56,982 nucleotides of DNA from Legionellaceae bacterium UBA6148 (GTDB lineage: Bacteria > Pseudomonadota > Gammaproteobacteria > Legionellales > Legionellaceae). Numbering within the stretch: position 1 is the stretch's first letter; each line of letters opens with the position of its first letter. A program made the position numbers and the translations under genes. The DNA lies in the NCBI GenBank assembly GCA_002423125.1, contig DIUW01000064.1:1-56982 (forward strand), in the 5' to 3' direction. The notes under the pieces were generated by a model, which searched no databases, was not told the DNA's origin, and worked only from the letters and a program-made list of their open reading frames with translations. Positions 25,308 through 33,567 of this stretch are shown in pieces.

Positions 25308-26678
25308 ATGAAAATGGATGATAAAAATATAAGCGGCAAAAAGGTATTTTTCTCAATTGGAAAGACGAGGATGGTTATTCGTCTTGTAGCAGTGGTTGCC
25401 ATGCTCTTCAATGCTTCAGCGCTTACAGCAACAACACTAAGCTCGTTATCTCTTAAAGAATATAAGAATAAAACAACCGTTTATTGTAAATTATCTGAGC
25501 TGCCTAGGTATCGAAGTTTTATACTCCAATCGCCGCTTCGTGTTGTCGTCGATTTTCAAAATACAATCACGATGAATAAATTATTACAGAAAAATTTTTC
25601 TAATCAAATGATTAAAAAAGTACGTATTGGTCATCCTTCTCCTAACACTACACGTATTGTTTTTGATTTAAGAAAAGAAGGGCAGGTGAACGCTTTTTGG
25701 GCCAAGACGCGGCAAAACCACTCGGGCGTATTACATATTAATATTTTGAGCAAAAAAAATGCGACTCAATTTGTGAAAAATCAAGCGAATAAACATAATA
25801 TTGTGCATAATCAGCCTCATTTAGTCGCTTTTGCTCATCCTTCTAATCGCGCCATTCCTTACGAAGCGAGAAATTTTGTGCCAAATCAAAGATCTTTTTC
25901 GACGCCAGCGTCTCAATTCGGCATATTGGGTCGGAGTGGGGGGCAAGCGCGTTTAGTCCAGCCCAAAATTGCAAATAATACTCAAAATCATCTTGATAGG
26001 CCATCGAAAGATGTTGCTATTGTAGATGTTGGTCGTGATTGTAAAGTTCGAGGAGTAACAAAACGTATAGTTCCTAATTACGAATCACATCCTTGGATTA
26101 TAAATGGTGGTATTGGGTATACTTGGTATGATGCTGGTTATTCCAATCGTTCTTTACCCCCAACTGTATCAGAAAATAAAATAGGGGATGGTAAAACAGT
26201 ATTTGGTCGATTTGCTATTGGAAGAGATCTTTTGACGTTGCATCCGATTCGCATTGGTTTGGAACTAGGAGTTCAGTCTGGCAACATTGAACGTTTAGAT
26301 ACTCCTCAGAATACCTTGGATTTAATGGGTGGCATGCCTATCCAATTGAACATTAAACCCATGGTTGATTTGCTGCTAACTGGAACTACAGAACCATTGG
26401 AATCGATGCCTGCTTACGGAGTGCTTAAATTAGGTGTTGCTTATCGGCGTATGCAAATTAACGATCGTATAACGGTCAATGATTTATCACAAGCAAATTT
26501 TGAGCTTCAAGTAGGTTTGGGAAGAAAAATTTCTGATAGATTAAATCTCGCTCTTTTATATCAAGGTATCCTGAGTGGTAATACGAAGTTTGCAGTCAAT
26601 GCTGATGACCAAATAGGACATATTTCTAACATACCGGCACAAAATGGCTTGTTACTCAATCTAATGTATAGGTTGTGA
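25308..26678 (+). CDS. AMIN-domain outer-membrane beta-barrel protein
   Basis: About 456 residues from the ATG at 25308 (GAGGA upstream); starts at 25164 or 25371 are also possible. A signal peptide (MVIRLVAVVAMLFNASALTA) leads to an AMIN domain: TVYCKLSELPRYRSFILQ, LRVVVDFQNT, then IGHPSPNTTRIVFDLR. AMIN domains bind peptidoglycan in amidases and secretins. A low-complexity linker of about 100 residues follows, then a C-terminal barrel-like part (NGGIGYTWYDAGYS, FGRFAIGRDLL, LGLGRKISDRLNLALLYQG, ending NLMYRL with a terminal Leu). I infer an outer-membrane protein tethered to the wall. Function unknown. Confidence 0.65.
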   Translation: MKMDDKNISGKKVFFSIGKTRMVIRLVAVVAMLFNASALTATTLSSLSLKEYKNKTTVYCKLSELPRYRSFILQSPLRVVVDFQNTITMNKLLQKNFSNQMIKKVRIGHPSPNTTRIVFDLRKEGQVNAFWAKTRQNHSGVLHINILSKKNATQFVKNQANKHNIVHNQPHLVAFAHPSNRAIPYEARNFVPNQRSFSTPASQFGILGRSGGQARLVQPKIANNTQNHLDRPSKDVAIVDVGRDCKVRGVTKRIVPNYESHPWIINGGIGYTWYDAGYSNRSLPPTVSENKIGDGKTVFGRFAIGRDLLTLHPIRIGLELGVQSGNIERLDTPQNTLDLMGGMPIQLNIKPMVDLLLTGTTEPLESMPAYGVLKLGVAYRRMQINDRITVNDLSQANFELQVGLGRKISDRLNLALLYQGILSGNTKFAVNADDQIGHISNIPAQNGLLLNLMYRL

Positions 26679-26685
26679 TAGGAGC

Positions 26686-28899
26686 CTATGTGCTCTTTCT
26701 AGCGTTATTTATCTGATTGATGAACGTTTGTGCTTGTAGCGTTGTGCCCGGGACATTTTTGGCAAGCATTTGTAACGTAGTTACAGCTTGTGGGCTGTTG
26801 CCATTGGAGTAGTAAGCGGCAGCCAGGGTGAGATAAGCCTGTACATCTTGTGGCTGAGCTGTAATACGCGCACTCCAGATCGAAATGATCTTTGCAAATT
26901 TTTTGCGCTGCCCATATGCTACTGCGATCCCCTGTGTTGCTGCTTCTCCTGTACTTACAATTGGCGCAAGAAGCGAGTCCGCGAGTGCGTCGTTGCCCGA
27001 AGTAATCGCTTCGGTAGCATACAGTATGCGCGCTTGTAGAAATTCTGGTGCGAGATCGTATGCTTCTTTTAGGCTCTGCAAGGCCTTTGCCGTGTCGCCG
27101 CGGGCCCGTGCATTGAGCCCTAGATCGAGAAGAATCGTTTGCTTGCTCGGAGCGAGTTCGTGCGCTTTTTGCAATGCTACTGCCGCATGATCATAGTCAC
27201 CATAGATCTTTTCCACCAGTCCAATTGAGAGAGGAGCGCCAGCATCTAACGGTGATATTTTTTCTTGTTGCATCATTTCATTAACTGCCGTGTTCAAATA
27301 CTTTTGTTTTGTATTGTTGGGAATGTTTGAATACGTGGCGACTTTCATGGCAACCTTAACAAGCTGTTCACGCACTTCTTGTGTACCATATGCACCATAC
27401 GAAATCGCCTTCTTGAAATACGAGAGGTTTTGCATTGCATCGGATTTCGGTATGATCGCTTCGATGAGTGCTTGATTTTGTTTAAGCGCGGGGACATTCA
27501 GCACGTACACGGTTCCCCCTGCCAAAATTATTGCCGCAACTACCATAAAAGTCATCGAACCGCTTGAAATAAGATCGAGCTTTATCATCGGCTTTGCTTG
27601 ATTTACTTCCCTCTCGCGCCACACCAGGTAACCCATTATCGTACCGAAAAGAATATAGCTCGTAATGCTGTCAAAAATAAATAAATTGTGAATAAAGTAT
27701 CCAAAAAATAGGCCGGTGAGAATGCTACGCTCCGCGGCTGTGTAAGTGCGTGATCGCCACAAGGTCCAAAATAGTGCTGCGAATATAAAAAGATATGAAA
27801 GCAGGCCCAGCGTTCCGCCAGCCACCCACCAGTCGAAGATGATGTTATGTCCGCGGTCAAACCATTGTTCTAGATCGTACAATTGAGGATTGTAGTATTT
27901 GTTAAAAACGATAGTGTAATTTTCTTGGCCCCAACCTAAAATTGGGCGCTCTTTGATTCCTTGCCACGCTACTCCCCAATTGAGAATGCGCGCTTTAGCG
28001 GTATTTTCTTCCAGTGAGGTGGTTGCTAAGCGCTGAATGATATCAATGCGATGTATAAACGGCGTATCGCGCGCGTAATAAAGCAGGGCGCTTAACAGAA
28101 CGGTGAGTGCGATCGCTGCGACGGCTAAATTTTTTAGTCTCTTTGGCGTGTCGTGGCTAAATGCATAGAGAGTGAGTGCAAGTAAACTGCCACCAATGAG
28201 GCCGAGTATCGTGCCACGTGTTCCGGTGAAAGAAAGTGTTAGTGTATCACAAGCAATGATTGCCCCGTAGTAAAGAGAGGGCCATATGCGCTTGTTCACC
28301 TTGGAGTTTTGCCCTATTTGCGCCCAAAGGAGCGCTGCGATAAATATGTTAAAGAGCATGTATACAGAAAGATAGCTCGGGTTGCCGAAGGTGGTCGATA
28401 TACGCCCCGAAAGGCCGATATCTGCAACTTGCAAAAAACCAAGGATGCTTACAAATATGGATACGCCAAGTGTTGTTTGGAAAAGTAGAATCCAGAGTTT
28501 TTTCGTCTGTAAAACAGAGGCAATGATGACGGTGTATAGAAAAGTATGCGCTATTGTGATCCATCCATCCATTCGCTCGTAATTGCCCCAGAAACTCTTG
28601 AAGGAGTTGACTCCATGTGCATCGGCAATGCCGATTAGAATAACGAAGATTGCAAAAGCACCAAGGATCCTGCTACGGCATGGCCAGTATGTTCCATCTG
28701 TAAGCGCCAGCACAAGCCACGCAAAAGCAATAATTTCAACAATAACACGAAACGCGTAATTTTTACCCATCGTATGTGGAAAAAATAGCGTATTTGCGAC
28801 ATAAAGGCAAACGAAGGGGAGCGCAAAAACACCGATAAGGATAATCCAGCGCAGTATTTTTTTTATAATCGGCATCGTTGAAATGCTCCAGTAACTCAA
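26686..28899 (-). CDS. O-antigen ligase/polymerase-like membrane protein with TPR domain
   Basis: 737 residues. Residues 1-465 contain about 12 membrane segments and the Wzy_C/O-antigen-ligase hallmarks: GNYERMDGWI, a FTGTRGT motif and, in the long periplasmic loop, GWGQENYTIVFNKYY with DRGHNIIFDWWVAGG. Residues 545-737 are tetratricopeptide repeats (ALQKAHELAPSKQTILLDLG, ALQSLKEAYDLAPEFLQARI). The family joins glycans to lipid A core or polymerises or attaches them to proteins. The N-terminal text (VANTLFFPHTMGKNYAFRVI) reads like proteins I recall from candidate-phyla-radiation bacteria rather than from Legionella. It stands alone, convergent with the AMIN gene. Confidence 0.75.
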   Translation of the reverse strand: MSYWSISTMPIIKKILRWIILIGVFALPFVCLYVANTLFFPHTMGKNYAFRVIVEIIAFAWLVLALTDGTYWPCRSRILGAFAIFVILIGIADAHGVNSFKSFWGNYERMDGWITIAHTFLYTVIIASVLQTKKLWILLFQTTLGVSIFVSILGFLQVADIGLSGRISTTFGNPSYLSVYMLFNIFIAALLWAQIGQNSKVNKRIWPSLYYGAIIACDTLTLSFTGTRGTILGLIGGSLLALTLYAFSHDTPKRLKNLAVAAIALTVLLSALLYYARDTPFIHRIDIIQRLATTSLEENTAKARILNWGVAWQGIKERPILGWGQENYTIVFNKYYNPQLYDLEQWFDRGHNIIFDWWVAGGTLGLLSYLFIFAALFWTLWRSRTYTAAERSILTGLFFGYFIHNLFIFDSITSYILFGTIMGYLVWREREVNQAKPMIKLDLISSGSMTFMVVAAIILAGGTVYVLNVPALKQNQALIEAIIPKSDAMQNLSYFKKAISYGAYGTQEVREQLVKVAMKVATYSNIPNNTKQKYLNTAVNEMMQQEKISPLDAGAPLSIGLVEKIYGDYDHAAVALQKAHELAPSKQTILLDLGLNARARGDTAKALQSLKEAYDLAPEFLQARILYATEAITSGNDALADSLLAPIVSTGEAATQGIAVAYGQRKKFAKIISIWSARITAQPQDVQAYLTLAAAYYSNGNSPQAVTTLQMLAKNVPGTTLQAQTFINQINNARKST

Positions 28900-28981
28900 A
28901 AAAATAAGATAAAAATTAAGTATTCTAATTTAATTTTGTAAATGGTACCATGTTTAGCATCGCTTTTTTTATTGATTTTTT

Positions 28982-29018
28982 GGCCTTGTCCGCTACAGCG
29001 GACAAGGCCTATTTTTTA
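28982..29018 (+). terminator. Strong hairpin with U-tract just before a gene start
   Basis: GGCCTTGTCCGCT (28982-28994) pairs with AGCGGACAAGGCC (28997-29009), then TATTTTTT. It is an ideal rho-independent terminator on the plus strand, but it lies only 14 bases before the next start codon and no plus-strand gene ends nearby. It may act as an attenuator for the secreted-protein gene or isolate it from the divergent ligase promoter. Confidence 0.7.
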
Positions 29019-29031
29019 GGGTGGATTTGCA

Positions 29032-29664
29032 ATGAAAAGGAATTGGTCTAGATATTTTTTTCAAGAAAGCATACTTCTTTGGAAGTACTTATTGATACTT
29101 TTATATCCTTTGTCAAGTTATAGTGATTTTTCTGGCATTAATTGTTCGCATAATGCAGTGAGTGGGTGTGTACTTGAAGCTAGACTGAATACCTTGATGG
29201 CCGAAATTACCACTGACCTGCAAACAGGTAAAGGTGAACCTATCTTTATTTTTGCGAATGTTAATTCTGATTTGAAGCCCCAAACTGAAACAGGACCAAC
29301 TAATTATTCAGGGGATGGGAAGGTTATTTTAACCCTTACGAATAATAGTCATCATTACATTAATATTTACTGTTCAGGCACTATCTATATGAAAGGATCG
29401 AGCGGCTCAAATATTACTAATGCTACACGTAGCCTAATTACTAGTCAATCAATTGTTATTTCTGGTTCTAATCTCCCTTCCGGTAATGGCCCTCAGATTA
29501 TTACAAAAGATATAACCAATTTTTCTTCTTCGGGCATGAATCTCTGGCAAGCCGCTCTAGGTACAGAGCCAAATGAACCGCTTGATTGTCAGCTAACGTT
29601 TATTGTGCCAACACTATCGAGCAATCCAATGATGCATGTCTATGTTCCTATTCCTTATGTGTAA
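29032..29664 (+). CDS. Secreted protein of unknown family, paralogue of the gene at 29936-30466
   Basis: 210 residues. A hydrophobic segment near the start (ILLWKYLLILLYPLSSYSDF) looks like a signal peptide. The body is rich in Thr, Ser, Asn and Ile, with LKPQTETGPTNYSGDGKVIL, a single Cys after NIYC, another in DCQLTFIV and a C-terminal HVYVPIPYV. The pattern LKP-x3-TGPT-x-YSG, a later Cys-x-G and a closing YVP are shared with the minus-strand gene at 29936-30466, so they are paralogues. The beta-rich composition suggests an extracellular beta-sandwich, perhaps fimbrial, but no family is recognised. GGTGG precedes the ATG at 29032. Confidence 0.6.
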   Translation: MKRNWSRYFFQESILLWKYLLILLYPLSSYSDFSGINCSHNAVSGCVLEARLNTLMAEITTDLQTGKGEPIFIFANVNSDLKPQTETGPTNYSGDGKVILTLTNNSHHYINIYCSGTIYMKGSSGSNITNATRSLITSQSIVISGSNLPSGNGPQIITKDITNFSSSGMNLWQAALGTEPNEPLDCQLTFIVPTLSSNPMMHVYVPIPYV

Positions 29665-29704
29665 CTGACGGAGAGGAGGTTTGTTTGTCTGTTTCGAGTG
29701 TTGG

Positions 29705-29855
29705 ATTTAAATTCCTACCTATCCGGTTGTCACATAATTGTCATTGTGAGGAACGAAGCAACCCAGAAAACAGTGCTCCGAACACTGGGTTGCTTCGTTC
29801 CTCGCAATGACGAAATTATCAAGTATATGCGACAACCGGATAGGCAGGTTTAAAT
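29705..29855. repeat. Nested inverted-repeat element (MITE-like)
   Basis: About 150 bases. Outer arms: ATTTAAA...CCTATCCGGTTGTC at 29705-29731 and its complement at 29831-29855, with 14 exact bases at the inner side. Inner arms: 29740-29766 and 29785-29811, 27 bases with one mismatch, reading GTCATTGTGAGGAACGAAGC and onward. Inner arms of this CATTGCGAGxxACGAAGCAA type are scattered in many intracellular bacteria. No coding capacity; it lies between the convergent paralogous genes and could also fold as a bidirectional terminator. Confidence 0.75.
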
Positions 29856-29872
29856 TGATCATTCTGGGAATG

Positions 29873-29902
29873 AAAAAAAAGCCACCTGATGTGCGGGTGG
29901 CT
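29873..29902 (-). terminator. Intrinsic terminator of the minus-strand secreted-protein gene
   Basis: On the minus strand the stem AGCCACC/GGTGGCT (29896-29902 with 29880-29886) is followed by a run of eight T (29873-29880). It lies about 35 bases after the stop codon at 29936. Confidence 0.85.
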
Positions 29903-29935
29903 TACTAGAATGAGCAACATTATAAAAATATTTGT

Positions 29936-30466
29936 TTATGAAACAGGAACGTAAAATATCTTAGTGCTTACATCCGAAGTAATTGTATCAGTAATTGTGC
30001 ATGGCAAGGCTGCAGTAGTACTGATCACAGCACCCCAACCTGCAGCCGTTGGTGTAACAACAGACAAGTTTAGGGTGGTAGTGGCACTGGTTCCAGCTGG
30101 GATAGCACTCAGAGTTGGCATGGTTACAGCAAGTGCTGTATCTTCGTTCGTCCATGTGCAATTAGTAACATCAGATGATGCTCCTGTACATACGGATACG
30201 TTAAGGTTTGGACCAGTACATGCTACAGTTACTGGGTTTCCCGATAAGTTACTTACTGCCATATTGATTATCGCAGTTCCTGAGTAGGTCGTTGGTCCGG
30301 TTACGTTGGTAGGTTTAAGTTGGTTAATGGTTTGAAAGTTAATTTCCACATTTCCAGTATCTGGCGGATAGGGCTGTAGTGCACTATTATATGTTCCTGC
30401 AAAAGCCGGGAAGGCAAGAGCAGCCATTAATGGCAATGCTGTCATTTTTATCGGATTGTTTTTCAT
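29936..30466 (-). CDS. Secreted protein of unknown family, paralogue of the gene at 29032-29664
   Basis: 176 residues with a clear signal peptide (MKNNPIKMTALPLMAALAFPAFA) cut after AFA. The mature chain is rich in Thr, Ser, Val and Ala, with LKPTNVTGPTTYSGTAIIN, Cys residues in VTVACTG, VSVCTG, TNCTW and LPCTI, and the ending IFYVPVS. It aligns by eye with its plus-strand paralogue around LKP...TGPT-x-YSG and the C-terminal YVP. Four cysteines could form two disulphides in the periplasm or outside. Function unknown; spore-coat-U-like or fimbrial folds have similar composition. Confidence 0.65.
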   Translation of the reverse strand: MKNNPIKMTALPLMAALAFPAFAGTYNSALQPYPPDTGNVEINFQTINQLKPTNVTGPTTYSGTAIINMAVSNLSGNPVTVACTGPNLNVSVCTGASSDVTNCTWTNEDTALAVTMPTLSAIPAGTSATTTLNLSVVTPTAAGWGAVISTTAALPCTITDTITSDVSTKIFYVPVS

Positions 30467-30741
30467 TTTTCCCTCAACTGAGTTTTTATTATTTCCTTCA
30501 ACTGTTTTACAATCAACATCTACGTTTTAAGGGGCAGCCGATCTGTGTTATCCATCGACCTTGTGCACCTTCTCTTTGATGTTAATGCGCAACAGCGCTC
30601 AAACAACAAACAACATAAATTAGTATAAAGATTTTATACAAATAGTCAAACGACAAAACGACGATCGTAACGATACTGGTTTGACAAACTTACCCCAAAT
30701 AATTAACATAAACGCCAACTATTCAATCTGGCTTACGGTTT

Positions 30742-31446
30742 ATGATCCGCTTTTTGGTGATATTTCTAGTGCTTTTAACCTCCGCTTGTTCCACTCAATC
30801 CGTTGTGACTCTTGGTGATACGCGGGTTATTATCGAAACAACAAAACAGGGTACTGGAAAATCATTTGTTCATTTACATCAAAATGAAACGACGGCTTTG
30901 CAGGCGGCTAAACATGTTGTTCGAACCGAGGGGGGGAGTGTGATGACGTTGGTTCATCGGGGGCAACGTAACATTGTGTTCCATCTTAATCATCAACGCT
31001 ATGAATTTGATCCGAATCGTATATTTACGGACGCAGGGATTAAAAAAACATTGTCTGCTTTTGGTCCTTACTCTTTGTCGGCGCATTTGGAAGTGAAAGC
31101 TCTCGCTAATCGGCTCATTGCGCTGTTGCCCCCAGAAGGAAAAATCATTGCGGTGCACAACAATAATGATTACTCCATTAAAGAGTATTTACCGGGTAAC
31201 AGTTTAGTGTGTGACGCGAAGGCGTTGCACCTTGATCCCGAACGGTTCTATCGAAATTTTTATTTGGTGACTCGTCATCAAGAGTTTGTGCGTTTGAAAC
31301 AGCTACGTTACAACACTATCTTACAAGCTCCTGCGGCTACAGATGATGGATCATTGTCGGTGTATCTTGCTCATCGTGATTATGTCAACGTTGAAGCGGG
31401 CTATGGGCAATTAATTGCTCAAATTGATATGCTTAAGTGGGCATAA
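30742..31446 (+). CDS. Lipoprotein of unknown function
   Basis: 234 residues with signal peptide and lipobox LTSAC (Cys16). The mature part has FVHLHQNETTALQAAKHVV, then GQRNIVFHLNHQRYEFDPNRIFTDAGI and KIIAVHNNNDYSIKEY. The H-x-N-E and later HNN motifs, with DPNR-x-F, recall a zinc-dependent amidase or carboxypeptidase arrangement, but I cannot place the family. The start at 30742 follows a 275-base gap holding no recognised feature apart from AT-rich promoter-like sequence. Likely anchored in the inner leaflet of the outer membrane. Confidence 0.65.
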   Translation: MIRFLVIFLVLLTSACSTQSVVTLGDTRVIIETTKQGTGKSFVHLHQNETTALQAAKHVVRTEGGSVMTLVHRGQRNIVFHLNHQRYEFDPNRIFTDAGIKKTLSAFGPYSLSAHLEVKALANRLIALLPPEGKIIAVHNNNDYSIKEYLPGNSLVCDAKALHLDPERFYRNFYLVTRHQEFVRLKQLRYNTILQAPAATDDGSLSVYLAHRDYVNVEAGYGQLIAQIDMLKWA

Positions 31447-31516
31447 TCGCTCAAACTTGTTTAATTTATGTTCCATGCATATACTTAATTATAAGTAACT
31501 GCATAGGGACGTAATC

Positions 31517-31843
31517 ATGAAAAAACAGATTCTTGCACTAACTATTGCCGTATCTTCCGTTGCGTTGATGACGAGTTGTACTGTAGATACAGTGAATACT
31601 GCGGCATATGGTCCTGATTATCCGACGTACACTTCTGCTCCTGGATATACGTCCTATATGGTTTATTATGGTGGGCAGCCGAATTACTGGGGTTATGAAG
31701 ATGCATATTACCCTGGTGTTGGATTAGGCGGTGTCGGTGGATATTATGGTAGTGGTGGTGGTTGGGGTGGCGGCTGGGCTCATGGCGGTGGTTGGGGGCA
31801 TGGTCGTGGCGGTGGCGGTGGTTATCACGGTGGTCGACGTTAA
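31517..31843 (+). CDS. Small Gly/Tyr-rich lipoprotein
   Basis: 108 residues. Signal peptide with lipobox LMTSC (Cys21), then a Tyr/Pro-rich stretch (YGPDYPTYTSAPGYTSYMVYY) and a Gly/His/Trp-rich tail ending GGGGGYHGGRR. Good ribosome site AGGGACG upstream. Low-complexity surface lipoproteins of this type are common in Legionella and Coxiella; no function is known. The His-rich tail could bind metal, which is inference. Confidence 0.7.
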   Translation: MKKQILALTIAVSSVALMTSCTVDTVNTAAYGPDYPTYTSAPGYTSYMVYYGGQPNYWGYEDAYYPGVGLGGVGGYYGSGGGWGGGWAHGGGWGHGRGGGGGYHGGRR

Positions 31844-31854
31844 TTCTCAACTGT

Positions 31855-31928
31855 AGCCCGGGTGAAATGCAGCGTAACCCGGGCTGTCACTGATGTGATT
31901 TTGAGAAATATACTTCGCGCGAAGTATA
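31855..31928. repeat. Hairpin and perfect palindrome between convergent genes
   Basis: AGCCCGGGT (31855-31863) pairs with ACCCGGGCT (31877-31885), part of a GTAGCCCGGGTGAA...-type intergenic repeat. Further on, TATACTTCGCGCGAAGTATA (31909-31928) is a perfect 20-base palindrome, ten bases before the efp stop. Neither has a long U-tract. They separate the lipoprotein gene from efp. Confidence 0.6.
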
Positions 31929-31937
31929 ACAATACGG

Positions 31938-32507
31938 TTATTCTTTCGCTCGTGAAACATACTCTCCAGTACGCGTATCCACTTTGATGAGCTCACCCTG
32001 TTGAACAAAGAGAGGAACTCGGACTACTGCGCCCGTTTCAAGTGTTGCTGGTTTCCCGCCACCACCGGATGTGTCACCTTTAAGACCGGGATCCGTTTCT
32101 GTTATTGCGAGCACAACGAACGTCGGGGGTGTGACTTGTATCGGTTGATCATTCCATAAGGTGACCATATACATGTCTTGCTCTTTAAGCCATTTAGACG
32201 TTTCATCAACGGTTTCGGCACTCATTGCATATTGTTCAAAGTTTTCAGGTGCCATGAAATGCCATTGTTCACCATCGCTGTATAAATATTGCATTTCAAC
32301 TTCGGCGACATCTGCTGATTGGAGTGATTCACCTGTTTTGTAAGTGCGCTCAACAACTCGGCCCGTTTTTAGATTCCGAATTTTAATGCGAGTGAACGCT
32401 TGCCCTTTACCAGGTTTAACAAATTCTGTTTCAACAATGTTACAAGGGGCGTCGTCAACAATGACTTTTAAGCCATTTTTAAAATCGTTAATACCATAAT
32501 TTGCCAT
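31938..32507 (-). CDS. efp: Elongation factor P
   Basis: 189 residues, full length. Lys34 in KPGKGQAF is the residue that receives beta-lysine. Three beta-barrel domains are expected; the signature near the C-terminus reads GDTSGGGGKPATLETGAVV. EF-P relieves ribosome stalling at proline runs. The gene is divergent from epmB, the first enzyme of its own modification, with a 75-base gap; this pairing is common in gammaproteobacteria. Confidence 0.96.
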   Translation of the reverse strand: MANYGINDFKNGLKVIVDDAPCNIVETEFVKPGKGQAFTRIKIRNLKTGRVVERTYKTGESLQSADVAEVEMQYLYSDGEQWHFMAPENFEQYAMSAETVDETSKWLKEQDMYMVTLWNDQPIQVTPPTFVVLAITETDPGLKGDTSGGGGKPATLETGAVVRVPLFVQQGELIKVDTRTGEYVSRAKE

Positions 32508-32582
32508 GTTATCTCCATCTGGTGTTGAGTAATACGTTAAAATTCGTTAAAGTCCGCTGATCTTAACAACTTTAGACGTGTA

Positions 32583-33563
32583 ATGCGAGATTCTGAGCTT
32601 GGTTGGCAAAAAATACTGGCGCAAGGCTTTAGTTCAGCGTTCGAATTGCTTGATTTTTTACACTTGCCACGGTCTTTGGCTGCCTCTCTTGCCGAACGAC
32701 ACTTTAAAACCCGAGTACCCCGAGGATTTGCTGATCGGATGCAGCGAAGTAATCCTCGGGATCCTTTATTGCTGCAAGTACTCGCGACGAGCGAGGAATT
32801 GCAGGTTGTTGAGGGCTATTCTGCCGATCCGCTTGTTGAGTCCGCGGTCAATCCAGTGCCTGGGCTTATTCACAAATACCTCAGTCGTGTGTTGCTGACA
32901 CTCACAGGTGCATGTGCCATTAATTGCCGCTATTGTTTTCGACGTCATTTCCCTTATGACGATAATAACCCGGGGCGAGGGGGGTGGGATAAGGCGTTGG
33001 AATATATTAGGGCTGATTCGCGAATCAATGAAGTGATTTTAAGCGGTGGTGATCCGTTGTTGGCCAAAGATGGGATATTGGTCGCGTTATTCGATAAATT
33101 ATCTGCAATTCCACACATCCAAACGGTTAGAATTCATACCCGTATTCCGGTCGTATTGCCAGAGCGAGTGGATAAAGGGTTGCTTGAGTGTCTAAGCCAT
33201 ACTCGCCTTAATAAAGTCGTTGTGTTGCACTGTAATCATCCTCAAGAATTGAACGAAAGTGTTGCGAATGCTTGTCGATTGCTACGAAATGTTGGCTGCC
33301 ATTTGTTGAATCAATCCGTTTATTTAACCGGGATTAATAATAACGCACTGGTTCTAGTCGAATTGAGTGAACGTTTATTTGCCTATGGGGTATTGCCTTA
33401 TTATTTGCATGTGTTGGATAAAGTTGCAGGAGCTGCTCATTTTGATGCGCCAATTGATGAGGTCCGCGGTGTTTTTCAAGAAATGCAGCGATTACTGCCA
33501 GGGTATTTGATACCGCGGCTTGCGCGAGAAGAACCTGGTGCTTTGCATAAGGTGTTAATATAA
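32583..33563 (+). CDS. epmB: EF-P beta-lysylation protein (lysine 2,3-aminomutase family)
   Basis: 326 residues. Radical-SAM cluster motif C111-x3-C115-x2-C118 in GACAINCRYCFRRHFPY, then ILSGGDPLLAKD and RIHTRIPVVLPER, as in KamA/EpmB proteins. Length fits EpmB, not the longer catabolic KamA. It makes (R)-beta-lysine for attachment to EF-P Lys34 by EpmA (not in this window). Divergent from efp; its stop is four bases from the ppk1 stop on the other strand. Confidence 0.93.
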   Translation: MRDSELGWQKILAQGFSSAFELLDFLHLPRSLAASLAERHFKTRVPRGFADRMQRSNPRDPLLLQVLATSEELQVVEGYSADPLVESAVNPVPGLIHKYLSRVLLTLTGACAINCRYCFRRHFPYDDNNPGRGGWDKALEYIRADSRINEVILSGGDPLLAKDGILVALFDKLSAIPHIQTVRIHTRIPVVLPERVDKGLLECLSHTRLNKVVVLHCNHPQELNESVANACRLLRNVGCHLLNQSVYLTGINNNALVLVELSERLFAYGVLPYYLHVLDKVAGAAHFDAPIDEVRGVFQEMQRLLPGYLIPRLAREEPGALHKVLI

Positions 33564-33567
33564 AGAC

